Shown here: piece after piece, positions 36,338-44,734 of the stretch
How positions within the stretch are numbered: position 1 is the stretch's first letter
Layout: each line of letters begins with the position of its first letter
Source of the DNA: Maribellus comscasis
Lineage (GTDB): Bacteria > Bacteroidota > Bacteroidia > Bacteroidales > Prolixibacteraceae
Direction: 5' to 3'
DNA: 64,000 bases
Assembly (NCBI RefSeq): GCF_009762775.1
Contig: NZ_CP046401.1
Span: 5,592,001-5,656,000, forward strand
Notes under the pieces: model-generated
Told to the model about the DNA's origin: nothing
Database searches by the model: none
Seen by the model: only the letters and a program-made list of their open reading frames with translations
Made by a program: the position numbers and the translations under genes

Positions 36338-37850
36338 CGTTACGGGACAAATTCAAAATTGATGAGTTTGTCCCGTTTTTTTTGCCTCCTATTTTATTGT
36401 CTATCAGTAAAATATATTCCAGTGCTTCATTTATTCTTGTGGTTCGAAACTGAATTCCGTCAAATGTCAATTTTTCGGGAAAGACCGAACCAATAATTTT
36501 TCTTTTCTGAGTAATGCTGCCATTCTCGTATAATGAATCAAGGTTAGAAATACTGCTAATCGCCTTGTCCCATAAGGGTTCTACGTTTTCAGAATCATTT
36601 ATGGAGCCAGTTAATTTTGCTTCAAGCCTGGTAATTCGCGTTTCAATTTCAGATTTCATTATGCGATAGTCTTCGGCCTCAATATCTCCGCATAAAAGCA
36701 ATTCTCTTGCTTTGGATAGCCGTTTGTTTTCTTCCTGCAACTGTAGCTTTATTTGCTGGATATCTCCCTTTTGTGCTTTAGTTTTTTCGTTATAACGGTT
36801 TAAGATAGCTTCTTTATACAATTTCAACTTAGGGATTGGACGGACATATTCACCAATTTTATCAACAATCTTTTCGTTTAAATCAATTGCACTGTGCCTG
36901 AAATCACAACCTCCCGTACAATGATAATAGTGATAATATTTCGTCCGTCCTTTTGATGCGCTTCCCGACAACAGCCGTCCGCACTGTGGACAGATGAGAA
37001 AACCCCTTAATGGCAAATTATCATCGACAAGTATTTTTGTCCGCTGAACCTTTTTACGCCCGTCAAGTACGTCCTGTACCTTGTAAAACAAAGTTTCGGT
37101 AATTAAAGGCTCGTGCTGACCGGTTACAAAGTAACTTTCTTCATCCTTGTATTTTGGAATAAATATTTTTCCGCAATAAAGTGGGTTTCTAATGGCCAGC
37201 CAAAACGCATTTTTACTGCATTTTAATCCTTTGGATTTAGCCATTTTCCATACTTGCTCCGTATTAAACTGTTCTCGGGCAAGTTCTTCGAATACCCATT
37301 TCATGATCTTTCCGGTTGTCTCTCTCGGAGCAATATACTTTTTCCCGGTTTCCGAAACTTTATTCGCGTACCCAATTGGTGCCGTTCCCATCCAACGGCC
37401 TTCTTTCTTTGCTCGGCGCATTCCGTGAAAGACATTCAGCGCCCTACGGTCATTCTCCACTTCAGGGGCTGCCAAATAAAAAGCAAGCATCATTTTATTT
37501 TCAGGAATGGATAAGTCCAACGGTTGTTCTACTGCTTGTGGCTCAACACCCAGGTTACGAAGCGTACTGATCATTTGATAGGCATCGCCTGCATTTCGGC
37601 TAAACCTATCCCACTTCGTAAAAAGAATTAAATCCGATTGACCCCGGCGTTTTCTCAATTCTCCCAATAATTTTGTCCATGCCGGACGCTTGAATGTTTT
37701 TGCTGAATGGTCCTCAAAGACGACTTTGCGGACTTCTATATTGTTTATTTCGCAATACTTGGTCAGCCGCTCTTCCTGATCACGCTGGGAGTAGCCTTTA
37801 TCTGCTTGTTCATCGGTGCTGACACGAATATATAAATCGGCAATTCTCAT
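36303..37850 (-). CDS. Large serine recombinase (integrase of the conjugative element)
   Basis: A 515-aa site-specific recombinase. The resolvase catalytic domain is at 1-150 with nucleophile Ser11 in YIRVSTDEQ and the Arg-containing TKWDRFSRNAGDAY. The Recombinase domain follows (about 165-270), then a zinc ribbon (CPQCGRLLSGSASKG, later HCTGGC) and a coiled coil (about 345-410). The frame passes through the tRNA terminator and the tRNA 3' half and ends at a TGA inside it (36303-36305), giving the tail KGLEPLTS. The natural protein probably ended earlier or takes its stop from whatever site it integrates into. It should catalyse integration and excision of the element to the right. Confidence 0.93.
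   Translation of the reverse strand: MRIADLYIRVSTDEQADKGYSQRDQEERLTKYCEINNIEVRKVVFEDHSAKTFKRPAWTKLLGELRKRRGQSDLILFTKWDRFSRNAGDAYQMISTLRNLGVEPQAVEQPLDLSIPENKMMLAFYLAAPEVENDRRALNVFHGMRRAKKEGRWMGTAPIGYANKVSETGKKYIAPRETTGKIMKWVFEELAREQFNTEQVWKMAKSKGLKCSKNAFWLAIRNPLYCGKIFIPKYKDEESYFVTGQHEPLITETLFYKVQDVLDGRKKVQRTKILVDDNLPLRGFLICPQCGRLLSGSASKGRTKYYHYYHCTGGCDFRHSAIDLNEKIVDKIGEYVRPIPKLKLYKEAILNRYNEKTKAQKGDIQQIKLQLQEENKRLSKARELLLCGDIEAEDYRIMKSEIETRITRLEAKLTGSINDSENVEPLWDKAISSISNLDSLYENGSITQKRKIIGSVFPEKLTFDGIQFRTTRINEALEYILLIDNKIGGKKNGTNSSILNLSRNVNLKGLEPLTS
36342..36384 (+). terminator. Terminator after tRNA-Arg
   Basis: ACGGGACAAA (36342-36351) pairs with TTTGTCCCGT (36367-36376), then a run of eight Ts. 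It lies inside the recombinase frame on the other strand. Confidence 0.85.
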
Positions 37851-37884
37851 GGCTTGTTATTCTTGTTCCTGTAAATTTAAAAAA

Positions 37885-38046
37885 TTATCCCGGTGTATCC
37901 AGAAATTGTTCAACAACAATCTCTGCCATTTCATACATGAAATCAAGTATAACTTTTGCCTGTTCTATGGTAACATCAATTCCATCTTCTTTCAAAAGTT
38001 TAACTGCCCGTTCAGGTGAAATTTTATGTCCTCCTTCACAATCCAT
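37885..38046 (-). CDS. Small conserved-looking protein paired with the recombinase (53 aa)
   Basis: An ATG at 38044-38046 opens a 53-codon frame ending at 37885, 35 bases before the recombinase start and in the same direction. The product begins MDCEGGHKISPERAVKLLKE and ends with a helix EIVVEQFLD. It is acidic and helical. Small proteins of this size and look are often found next to serine recombinases in Bacteroidota, so it may be a directionality factor or a regulator; that role is a guess from position. Confidence 0.6.
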   Translation of the reverse strand: MDCEGGHKISPERAVKLLKEDGIDVTIEQAKVILDFMYEMAEIVVEQFLDTPG

Positions 38047-38529
38047 TGCGTTTCACCTGGTATCCGGTCATTAATTTTTGTTCATTATTATTCATGGTTC
38101 ATTTGCCTTTCCCATAAAAATAAGGCACGTCAACTAACGATTTGTGTGCCAGCCATGTGATGACATTTTATGTCTTGATAATGGCAGCTTTTGGCGCAAA
38201 AACAATTTTTTCAAATTGCAATTACATTGTGAAATCGCCGGATGTTTACAGTTTAGTTTTTACTGTACTTCTCTCCTGAAATTTCTTCCCCATTAGCGGT
38301 TTATCTGGTGCCCCTGAGCGACCGTGTTCAGGTGCGAAAGTATATCCGTGTTCTTAACGCCGACGCAAATTCAAGCCTGACGGTTTTACAAAAAATCTTC
38401 CTCTTCCTTTTCTGACGAGCGTATTTCCCGCAAAAAATTTGACATCGGCTAAACACTACTTTCCCATGCCCCTGAAACACGGTCACTCCTCACCGGCTCC
38501 GATACGGCATAAAAAAAAAGTCAGAAATT
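38047..38529. other. Intergenic region with conserved non-coding block
   Basis: No gene above a few codons is seen; one 19-codon frame (ATG at 38094, leftward) lies just before the 53-aa gene. The segment near 38380-38400 (GACGGTTTTACAAAAAATCT) resembles one at about 42755-42775 in the second gap, so a shared non-coding element of the conjugative element may lie in both. Confidence 0.45.
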
Positions 38530-38766
38530 ATGAGAAGCACAGTAAAAAATAGGAAACAACGATCTACCTACCTTCCAACCAACATAAAACTGGTTGTGAA
38601 AATCGCTCTGATAGCATTGGGTTTCTATGTTTGGGGAACAGGGTTTATCTGGGTGCTCTTGGGTTTATACCTCGGTTGGGCAGTTATTAAACAACTGGCT
38701 TCCTGTCTTGTCTCTCTTCTCGTTCTCATAATCATTCTGGCTTTGCTGGTTTCATTAATCTTTTAA
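38530..38766 (+). CDS. Small two-helix membrane protein
   Basis: A 78-aa protein with a basic N-terminus (MRSTVKNRKQRS) and hydrophobic segments IKLVVKIALIALGFYVWGTG, FIWVLLGLYLGWAVI and a very hydrophobic C-terminus (LVLIIILALLVSLIF). It is probably an inner-membrane protein. It begins the rightward accessory block of the conjugative element and is 11 bases ahead of the next gene. Function unknown. Confidence 0.65.
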   Translation: MRSTVKNRKQRSTYLPTNIKLVVKIALIALGFYVWGTGFIWVLLGLYLGWAVIKQLASCLVSLLVLIIILALLVSLIF

Positions 38767-38777
38767 TAGTAAAAACA

Positions 38778-39779
38778 ATGGCAAAGTATTATTCACTATT
38801 CGGAAAAACTACCACCGATACCGAAGTACAGGTGGTAAAAGAAAATCAGGTTGTTATCGGTTATGGTTATGCGATGAGCGAATCCCGGTATGTGGTTTAC
38901 AAAGTGGAACACATCAACAACCTGGGATTTATGTATCATCTAATCAATACCGACACCAAAGCTTTGGACAGGACCGACATAATAAACCCCTTATCAAAAA
39001 AATTCGGCATTGGCAGGTATTACGATGATGTAAAACCGGAATTTATGGATGCGTTTGAAGTGGCTATACTCCTTCAGGAAGCACAATCGAAAGCCAAAGC
39101 AGAGGAGGACGAAGCCGAAAAAGAGCGGATAAGGATTAGCGAAGTAAAACAGGTCGGTCGCAAACGCTTCACCGATATATTCCCCGAAGCTGCACAGGCT
39201 GTTATTGTGGCAAGGTTGAAGCAGGATGAAAGCGATATGCAAACCGACTACTTTGCAAGCAGCACACAGCGCACCGTCATTTTAGGTTTTTCTACACACA
39301 AAAGGGACATTTTTTCGGAGATGCGCAAACATGCCTCCAATTTCGAAGAAACGGCTTACCTCTCGGAATTCAATCAGGATTACGAACACCGGGAAAAATA
39401 CAGCATGGGTGCAGGTTACTATCTGGGAGAAAGCAAATACCACGGGTGGATAATTGAAAAAGTGCCTGTATATGACCGTACCCGTACGATTGAGGAATTC
39501 GCATACATCGCAGGCAATGAAGATAACATTCGCATAAATAAGCCGGACGGAACACCGACAGATACCCCAAAGTTGGAAGACAAAGCCAATTGTACCATGG
39601 TGGAATATTCAGCCAAAGCGGTCGCTGTTTTCGGAAATACCAAGCCAATCAAAGAAGAACTCAAAGCGATGGGCGGGCGGTTTAACAACCGGTTGACTTT
39701 TAAGGGAGAAAAAATCGCAGGTTGGATATTCCCAAAGTCAAAAGAACAGCGTTTAGCCTGCTATTTCGGATTGGATTAA
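38778..39779 (+). CDS. Conjugative-element protein of unknown function, 333 aa
   Basis: A cytoplasmic protein with a charged central helix (LQEAQSKAKAEEDEAEKERI). The last 60 residues (VAVFGNTKPIKEELKAMGGR, then GWIFPKSKEQRLA) form a small alpha/beta module that I have seen in proteins of mobile elements and phages but cannot name with certainty. The N-terminal 90 residues (MAKYYSLFGKTTTDTEVQVV) look beta-rich. It precedes the PcfK/PcfJ pair with the same orientation and short spacing. Confidence 0.7.
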   Translation: MAKYYSLFGKTTTDTEVQVVKENQVVIGYGYAMSESRYVVYKVEHINNLGFMYHLINTDTKALDRTDIINPLSKKFGIGRYYDDVKPEFMDAFEVAILLQEAQSKAKAEEDEAEKERIRISEVKQVGRKRFTDIFPEAAQAVIVARLKQDESDMQTDYFASSTQRTVILGFSTHKRDIFSEMRKHASNFEETAYLSEFNQDYEHREKYSMGAGYYLGESKYHGWIIEKVPVYDRTRTIEEFAYIAGNEDNIRINKPDGTPTDTPKLEDKANCTMVEYSAKAVAVFGNTKPIKEELKAMGGRFNNRLTFKGEKIAGWIFPKSKEQRLACYFGLD

Positions 39780-39827
39780 AACGAAAGTTTCATAGGGACA
39801 ATTCGTTGTCCCACAATTCTACAAGAT

Positions 39828-40238
39828 ATGAAAGCATCAAATCATTTTAAAAACACCATAAAGGCATATTTAGACCAACGGGCAGAGAGCGATGTATTGT
39901 TCTCGCTCCAATATTCCAAACCTGATAAGAATATAGACGATTGTCTAACGTACATCCTCAATACAGTTCAAAAATTGGGGTGCAACGGCTTCGCTGATGA
40001 AGAAATCTATTCTATGGCAGTACACTATTACGATGAAGACAATATCAACATCGGCGACCCAGTAGACTGCCACGTAACAGTCAACCATGTGGTGGAACTG
40101 ACCGAAGAAGAAAAGCAACAGGCGCACAAAGAAGCCCTGCAAAAGGCTCAGGACGAAGCTTATGCAAAACTCACACAACCTACAAAAAGGGTGAAGCAGT
40201 CCGAAACAGCCAATCAACAATCACTATTTAACTTTTAA
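39828..40238 (+). CDS. PcfK-like protein
   Basis: A 136-aa acidic protein: FKNTIKAYLDQRAESDVLFS, a central Cys-Asn stretch (LGCNGFADEEIYSMAVHYYD) and a Gln/Lys-rich tail ending SLFNF. This matches the PcfK-like family found in Bacteroidota conjugative elements and enterococcal pCF10-type plasmids, always beside PcfJ, which follows here after three bases. The role in transfer or maintenance is not established. Confidence 0.85.
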   Translation: MKASNHFKNTIKAYLDQRAESDVLFSLQYSKPDKNIDDCLTYILNTVQKLGCNGFADEEIYSMAVHYYDEDNINIGDPVDCHVTVNHVVELTEEEKQQAHKEALQKAQDEAYAKLTQPTKRVKQSETANQQSLFNF

Positions 40239-40241
40239 GGA

Positions 40242-41510
40242 ATGAAACCACGCAATAAATTCCAAAATACAATAACGGAGGCAAGTAAAAAACTGCCCCC
40301 GGTTACCGAAGCGCAGGTTAAATGGGGCTACCGGAACTGTATAGAACACATTGGGCGCAGGACGAAAAAGGGAGTAATAAACTGTCTGGAGTGTGGGCAT
40401 TCATGGACAGATACAGCAGCAAGAAAACATTGCACCTGTCCGAAATGCAATACAAAACTAATTGTCAAAGACACAAGGCAACGTGTGTTCGATGATTATC
40501 AGTATCTCTGTATTATTGCAGCTTGCGAAGGGTTTCAGGTATTACGGTTCATTTACATCGATTACAGGGCAAAAGTCGGGGAAAAAGCACGGTACTTTTA
40601 CTCAGAAGTGGTACAACGCTGGATAGCCCCCAACGGAAAACATGCAACAATGGCAAGGCTGAGGCCAATGGGCTTTTTCGTCCATACTTGGAGTTTTCAC
40701 AGTCCGCTCGAACTTCGCCACGAAAAGCCGTTGTACAACATTACGCCAACCTGTGTTTATTCCCGGCAAAGACTAATCCCTGAAATTAAACGAAGTGGTT
40801 ATACCAAACAGTTTTTCGGCTTGACCCCATTTGATTTCTTCCAATTCCTGCTCGCAGAAAATAAAGCCGAAACTTTGCTGAAAGCAGGGCAAACAGAGCT
40901 TTTCAAATTCTTTGCGCTTAACAACCATCGGAACATCAACAATTACTGGGCTTCCATCCGCATTTGCATTCGCAACAACTATAAAATAGAGGATGCTTCC
41001 ATGTGGTGCGATTACATGGATTTACTCCGGTTTTTCGGCAAAGACCTGCACAATTCTAAATATGTTTGCCCTCCCGACCTGCAAAGGGAGCATGACAGGT
41101 ATTTGTGGAAAAAAAGGGAACACATAGAACGGGAACGCCGGGAAGAAGCCAAAAAGAAGGCATTGGAAGATGAAGCCAAATTTCTGGAAATGAAATCCCG
41201 GTTTTTTGGCATCTGCTTTACTGATGGGTTGGTACAGGTAAGAGTACTTGAAAGCGTGGAAGAAGTCATACAGGAAGGTGATGCCTTGCACCACTGTGTT
41301 TTTACGAACGACTACCACATAAAAACCGATTCGCTTATCCTTTCAGCACGTATTGATGAGCAGCGATTGGAGACCATTGAACTATCCCTCTCAAAATTAC
41401 AGGTACTCCAAAGCAGGGGGCTATGCAATGAAAATACAGAATACCACAACAGGATATTAAGGCTTGTGAAAAAAAACATGCCCCTCATCCAAAAGAGATT
41501 AATAGCTTAA
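40242..41510 (+). CDS. PcfJ-like protein
   Basis: A 422-aa protein with an N-terminal zinc-ribbon motif (INCLECGHSWTD followed by HCTCPKCNTKL), a long middle domain, and the PcfJ-core C-terminus (SVEEVIQEGDALHHCVFTND, then SLILSARIDEQRLETIELSL). PcfJ homologues travel with PcfK in mobile elements; the zinc ribbon suggests nucleic-acid contact. Start MKPRNKFQNTITEAS parallels the MKASNHFKNTIKAYL of PcfK, hinting at a shared N-terminal signal. Confidence 0.87.
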   Translation: MKPRNKFQNTITEASKKLPPVTEAQVKWGYRNCIEHIGRRTKKGVINCLECGHSWTDTAARKHCTCPKCNTKLIVKDTRQRVFDDYQYLCIIAACEGFQVLRFIYIDYRAKVGEKARYFYSEVVQRWIAPNGKHATMARLRPMGFFVHTWSFHSPLELRHEKPLYNITPTCVYSRQRLIPEIKRSGYTKQFFGLTPFDFFQFLLAENKAETLLKAGQTELFKFFALNNHRNINNYWASIRICIRNNYKIEDASMWCDYMDLLRFFGKDLHNSKYVCPPDLQREHDRYLWKKREHIERERREEAKKKALEDEAKFLEMKSRFFGICFTDGLVQVRVLESVEEVIQEGDALHHCVFTNDYHIKTDSLILSARIDEQRLETIELSLSKLQVLQSRGLCNENTEYHNRILRLVKKNMPLIQKRLIA

Positions 41511-41536
41511 ATATTAATAAGGTTGGGAAATTTCCC

Positions 41537-41908
41537 TTGAAACAACGAGAAGATATAAAGATTAAACCGACAGAAGTAAATAACAGCATAATAGGAAAAC
41601 GTTGCAAGTGTATGTTTACTGGCTTGATGGTTGCCGGAGTGATTGAGGAAATTACAAAAGACCAACACGCAGCGCATGTTAAAGTACGTTTCGATGAACC
41701 GCACGTTTGGGGTAATGAACAATTTGAATACAATTGGTCGTTTGCCCGTCTGTCAGATGGGTTTGGCTCACTACAATATCTGGAAATTATAGACGACAAA
41801 TACCAAACTATCAGGGTAACTTTTTCGAAAACCATCCGGGAAATAGACCGGGATTTTGTCAGGGACTACACCAAATGGCAAAGGGTCAACCTGAAAAGAA
41901 TGGGTTGA
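41537..41908 (+). CDS. Hypothetical conjugative-element protein, uncertain start
   Basis: A frame of 123 codons from a TTG at 41537; no ATG is available near the start and the frame is open almost back to the pcfJ stop. The product has ANR-like small-barrel character (GKRCKCMFTGLMVAGVIEEI and HVKVRFDEPHVWG). It ends in VNLKRMG. A different frame carries on directly afterward (41895-42038, 47 codons, EWVDNYESSRFTQINEV...), so the 3' end may be frameshifted. No family recognised. Confidence 0.5.
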   Translation: MKQREDIKIKPTEVNNSIIGKRCKCMFTGLMVAGVIEEITKDQHAAHVKVRFDEPHVWGNEQFEYNWSFARLSDGFGSLQYLEIIDDKYQTIRVTFSKTIREIDRDFVRDYTKWQRVNLKRMG

Positions 41909-42038
41909 CAACTACGAATCTTCGCGCTTTACACAAATAAACGAAGTGTGTGCCATTATTACTACCGGGGACATGAGTTACCTTAAAAAGTGGCTGGTTG
42001 AAAATACCCCGGTAAAAACAATTGAAGAACTAATCTAA
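41895..42038 (+). pseudogene. Short frame after 41908, possible frameshifted continuation
   Basis: Forty-seven sense codons in a frame shifted relative to the gene above, reading KEWVDNYESSRFTQINEVCA and ending VKTIEELI. The composition looks protein-like and the first ATG comes only at codon 27. It could be the true C-terminus of the upstream gene displaced by an indel near 41895, or a small separate gene starting at that ATG (MSYLKKWLVENTPV). Confidence 0.35.
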
Positions 42039-42048
42039 AATTAAAATC

Positions 42049-42423
42049 ATGAAAACGGATAATTCAATCAATAACAGCGGGTGTTCGGTATGCGAACAAG
42101 GGACAGAAAACTACACAACGCTCCATCCTGCACACCGCCCAAACCAAACATTTTACCAATATGATTATCGGCACTCAGACGGGGAACTGTTTTCAACAAT
42201 GGCCCCGACTTTGGAAGAGTGCCGGAGCCGTCGCGATAAATGGCTGGCTAAGAGGAATGAAATGTATAAACTCTTTATCGGGTTTCGAAAGTTAGGCGAA
42301 TTTGATTCCATACTGGAAGCCAAACAATTTGCTGATAACAGCAATTTTAGTGGCGTGTTTACCTTACTGGGCAACAACTATTCTGATAAGTGGTTTGTAT
42401 CTGAAAAATTGTTGGGACAATGA
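42049..42423 (+). CDS. DUF3873-type protein of conjugative elements
   Basis: A 124-aa protein. Residues about 10-65 (SVCEQGTENYTTLHPAHRPN, then YQYDYRHSDGELFSTMAPTL followed by EECRSRRDKWL) match DUF3873, a small domain typical of Bacteroides conjugative transposons. A further ~55 residues (FIGFRKLGEFDSILEAKQFA) follow, longer than the usual single-domain form. The last bases overlap the start of the next small gene (ATGA). Confidence 0.75.
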   Translation: MKTDNSINNSGCSVCEQGTENYTTLHPAHRPNQTFYQYDYRHSDGELFSTMAPTLEECRSRRDKWLAKRNEMYKLFIGFRKLGEFDSILEAKQFADNSNFSGVFTLLGNNYSDKWFVSEKLLGQ

Positions 42424-42599
42424 AAACGACAATAACCGATATTACAGGAGCAAGCATTGAAGTAACGGATTTGGACAAGGCAATTGAGCAATGTAAACTT
42501 TGCAAAGACAGTCCGTACAAAATGCCATCGGGACAAACGATTGGAGAAAACTACAGGCACATGTTATTCCAACTTGAGAAAATAAAACAACCAAAGTAA
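42420..42599 (+). CDS. Small conjugative-element protein, 59 aa
   Basis: The ATG at 42420 overlaps the previous stop by four bases (ATGA), which supports translational coupling. The product reads MKTTITDITGASIEVTDLDK with a CKLC pair in AIEQCKLCKDSPYK and a helix (MLFQLEKIK) at the end. The form is one often seen after DUF3873 in these elements. Function unknown. Confidence 0.68.
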   Translation: MKTTITDITGASIEVTDLDKAIEQCKLCKDSPYKMPSGQTIGENYRHMLFQLEKIKQPK

Positions 42600-42603
42600 A
42601 CAG

Positions 42604-42636
42604 ACGGGCGGTTTTTTACGCCCGTTACTTTTTCCA
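42604..42636 (+). terminator. Terminator-like hairpin after the 59-aa gene
   Basis: ACGGGCG (42604-42610) pairs with CGCCCGT (42619-42625) over an 8-base loop and is followed by a T-rich stretch (TACTTTTTCC). Confidence 0.65.
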
Positions 42637-42918
42637 TGAGCCGGTCACCTGAGCGGGAGAAAAAGTAACAAAAAGCCCTTTAATGACGGTTTCTCCCCTC
42701 TAATTTTCGGGCAAAAATACAGGTAAATCACCGACAAGCTGCAAGGTCAATGCCCTGCTGGTTTTACAAACAATCTCCACACTTGCAGGTAGTATTCTTT
42801 GCAAAAACCTTGCGCGAAGTCACTGATTACCTGTAATGGTGAAAGCAAAAAATTAGTGTTGAACCATTAAAATTTTTGCATTCTGAAAGTTAATTATTTC
42901 TCCATTCCTGAAATTACA
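42637..42918. other. Conserved-looking non-coding region upstream of radC-like gene
   Basis: No gene. It holds the stretch CTGCTGGTTTTACAAACAAT (about 42756-42775), similar to the one in the gap at 38.4 kb, and a series of short direct and inverted repeats (GGTAAATCACCG ... GATTACCTGTAATGG). A regulatory or structured-RNA role in the element is possible. Confidence 0.4.
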
Positions 42919-43335
42919 GTGTCGTATAAAGACAATGTAAAAGCTTCAGAACGATTTGTTGTTAAATGTTCGGAAGATGCTTCGCAGATATTTGCCGAAG
43001 CGCATAAAGATTGTATGGAACACCACGAGGAAGTGAACGTATTGTTCCTGAACCGTGCCAATCGGGTAATTGGAATAAGCTGTATCAGCAAAGGCGGACT
43101 GGATGGTACTGTAGTTGATATACGGATTATCCTGCAAACAGCCTTGAAAGCGAACTGTTCCTCGGTGATGCTTTCTCACAATCACCCAAGTGGCAGCCGG
43201 AAACCCAGCCAGGCGGATATAACGATTACTCAAAAATTGAAAGAAGGCTGCAAAGCCGTTGGGCTGTTGCTCTTAGACCACCTGATTATAACCGGCGAAG
43301 GTTACATGAGCTTCGCCGATGAAGGGCTTTTGTAG
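42919..43335 (+). CDS. RadC-like JAB/MPN-domain protein
   Basis: A 138-aa (from GTG) protein with the JAMM zinc motif SHNHPSGSRKPSQAD (His87, His89, Asp100) and an upstream Glu in HHEEVNVLFLNRANRVIGIS. RadC-like proteins are common in Bacteroidota mobile elements; their role in DNA repair is doubtful and a DNA-processing or anti-restriction role has been suggested. The family usually starts earlier with a VNYFSIPEITVSYK segment, which is present here in frame (from 42883) but preceded only by CTG or ATT, so the real start may be non-canonical. Confidence 0.82.
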   Translation: MSYKDNVKASERFVVKCSEDASQIFAEAHKDCMEHHEEVNVLFLNRANRVIGISCISKGGLDGTVVDIRIILQTALKANCSSVMLSHNHPSGSRKPSQADITITQKLKEGCKAVGLLLLDHLIITGEGYMSFADEGLL

Positions 43336-43346
43336 CCCTTTTTTTG
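43323..43346 (+). terminator. Terminator overlapping the radC-like stop
   Basis: AGGGCT (43323-43328) pairs with AGCCCT (43334-43339) across TTTGT and is followed by seven Ts. The stop codon of the radC-like gene lies inside it. Confidence 0.8.
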
Positions 43347-43391
43347 TCGAATACATAATAGCTTCTACTTGTTTTTAAGCTCAGTTCGTTG

Positions 43392-44717
43392 TTAGCGTTT
43401 CGTTATTTCTTTTTCAATCCATTCTTCAACATTTTCGGTATATCCCTCAATTAGTCGTGGAAAATCAAATTCACTATCCATTGTCGGATTAAATGTCTTT
43501 TTCAAATGGTGATTTGCTAAAGGAAAATCCACAATTTCAAGATATTCATTGTTCAAATTATTTAGTAGCAATTTATTTTTTTCTGTGTTGACCAAATCAT
43601 CTCTTCCGCCTAATAATACTAAAGTTGGTATTCTTATTTCTTTCCAGAAAGAATAAAAGTTTTCAGTTCTGCCTTTCCAGTAGAAACCATCAAATTCATT
43701 CTTGTTAATGTTTAAACCGCTATATAATCCAGTCTGATTCATAAAACTGTATTTTAGAGCGTTTTGTTGAATAAAGTTCTCAACTTCCTTATAATTTGCT
43801 CCATTGTTAATCAATTTTTCAACTTCTCTATGGCTATTTGCAGCAATATGCCCATTGGAATTTGAGTTTCCAGAATTAACTACTCTTGAACTATCAGAAT
43901 ATGCTGCGGCTTCTGTTACATTGATTACTTCAGGCGATTTAGCAATAAGAAACTTGGGAATATTTGATTTCGATGCAATTCTTGGTAAAAGCATTGCCCC
44001 TTGGCTATACCCCCAAAGTCCTATTTTCATTTTGTCAACACTTTCTCTTTTGTATAGAATTTCCAAACAAGCAATAGCATCTTCAATTATATCCTCATAA
44101 TTTGAAGTAAAATATTCACCCGTTGATTCTCCGTTTCCACGTTTATCAAATATTAAAACCTCAAATCCTTGTTTGGCAAAATAGTCAGCATCATATAAGT
44201 AATCACTTTTCAGATTTGTTGACGACCCGTGTAATAAAACTATTGCAGGGAATTTCCCGTTGGCTTTCTGTTTGTAATAATCAGCTACCAGAACAACATC
44301 CTTGCTTTTTATTGTCAGATTTTCAACTGAATATGGCTTATCCGGAGTTTTGGGTTGTTTTGTTAAATTAAAAGTCATATTCATATTTGGCGGTCCGTTT
44401 TGCATTTCAACGGTCCCATTTATTTGATTGTTGTTCAGTTCTCCTTTAAAATATAATTCAATATCGAGCAATAGTGAAAAACTGATATTAGTGTTAGTTA
44501 TTTTCAAATCACTTATCGGTTGATTTATCAGCATTAAATCATAACTCGAAAATGTTTGTCTTTCTGAACTTAGATTAAGTACTAAATCCACTTTTTTATT
44601 GTTCATTTCTATAACTCCTGTCCAGTATCCAGTTATAGTCTCTGAATCGGCACATCCATTCATTGAAAAGAGGATTATTAGAATGACAGATTTTAGTGTT
44701 ATTAATTTTCTTGTCAT
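43392..44717 (-). CDS. Alpha/beta hydrolase lipoprotein
   Basis: A 441-aa lipoprotein (lipobox FSMNGC, Cys22). Residues about 28-120 form a beta-rich N-terminal domain, and from about 135 the alpha/beta hydrolase fold begins (LVADYYKQ, LLHGSS oxyanion loop at 162-167). The nucleophile elbow is GYSQG (Ser238); a later Asp in GGRDDLVN and His in ANHHLKK complete the triad. It resembles acetyl-xylan esterase/dienelactone-type relatives. The substrate is unknown. It is AT-rich compared with the tra genes and is one of three cargo genes read leftward. Confidence 0.85.
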   Translation of the reverse strand: MTRKLITLKSVILIILFSMNGCADSETITGYWTGVIEMNNKKVDLVLNLSSERQTFSSYDLMLINQPISDLKITNTNISFSLLLDIELYFKGELNNNQINGTVEMQNGPPNMNMTFNLTKQPKTPDKPYSVENLTIKSKDVVLVADYYKQKANGKFPAIVLLHGSSTNLKSDYLYDADYFAKQGFEVLIFDKRGNGESTGEYFTSNYEDIIEDAIACLEILYKRESVDKMKIGLWGYSQGAMLLPRIASKSNIPKFLIAKSPEVINVTEAAAYSDSSRVVNSGNSNSNGHIAANSHREVEKLINNGANYKEVENFIQQNALKYSFMNQTGLYSGLNINKNEFDGFYWKGRTENFYSFWKEIRIPTLVLLGGRDDLVNTEKNKLLLNNLNNEYLEIVDFPLANHHLKKTFNPTMDSEFDFPRLIEGYTENVEEWIEKEITKR

Positions 44718-44734
44718 AATATTTTGGTCTTAAT

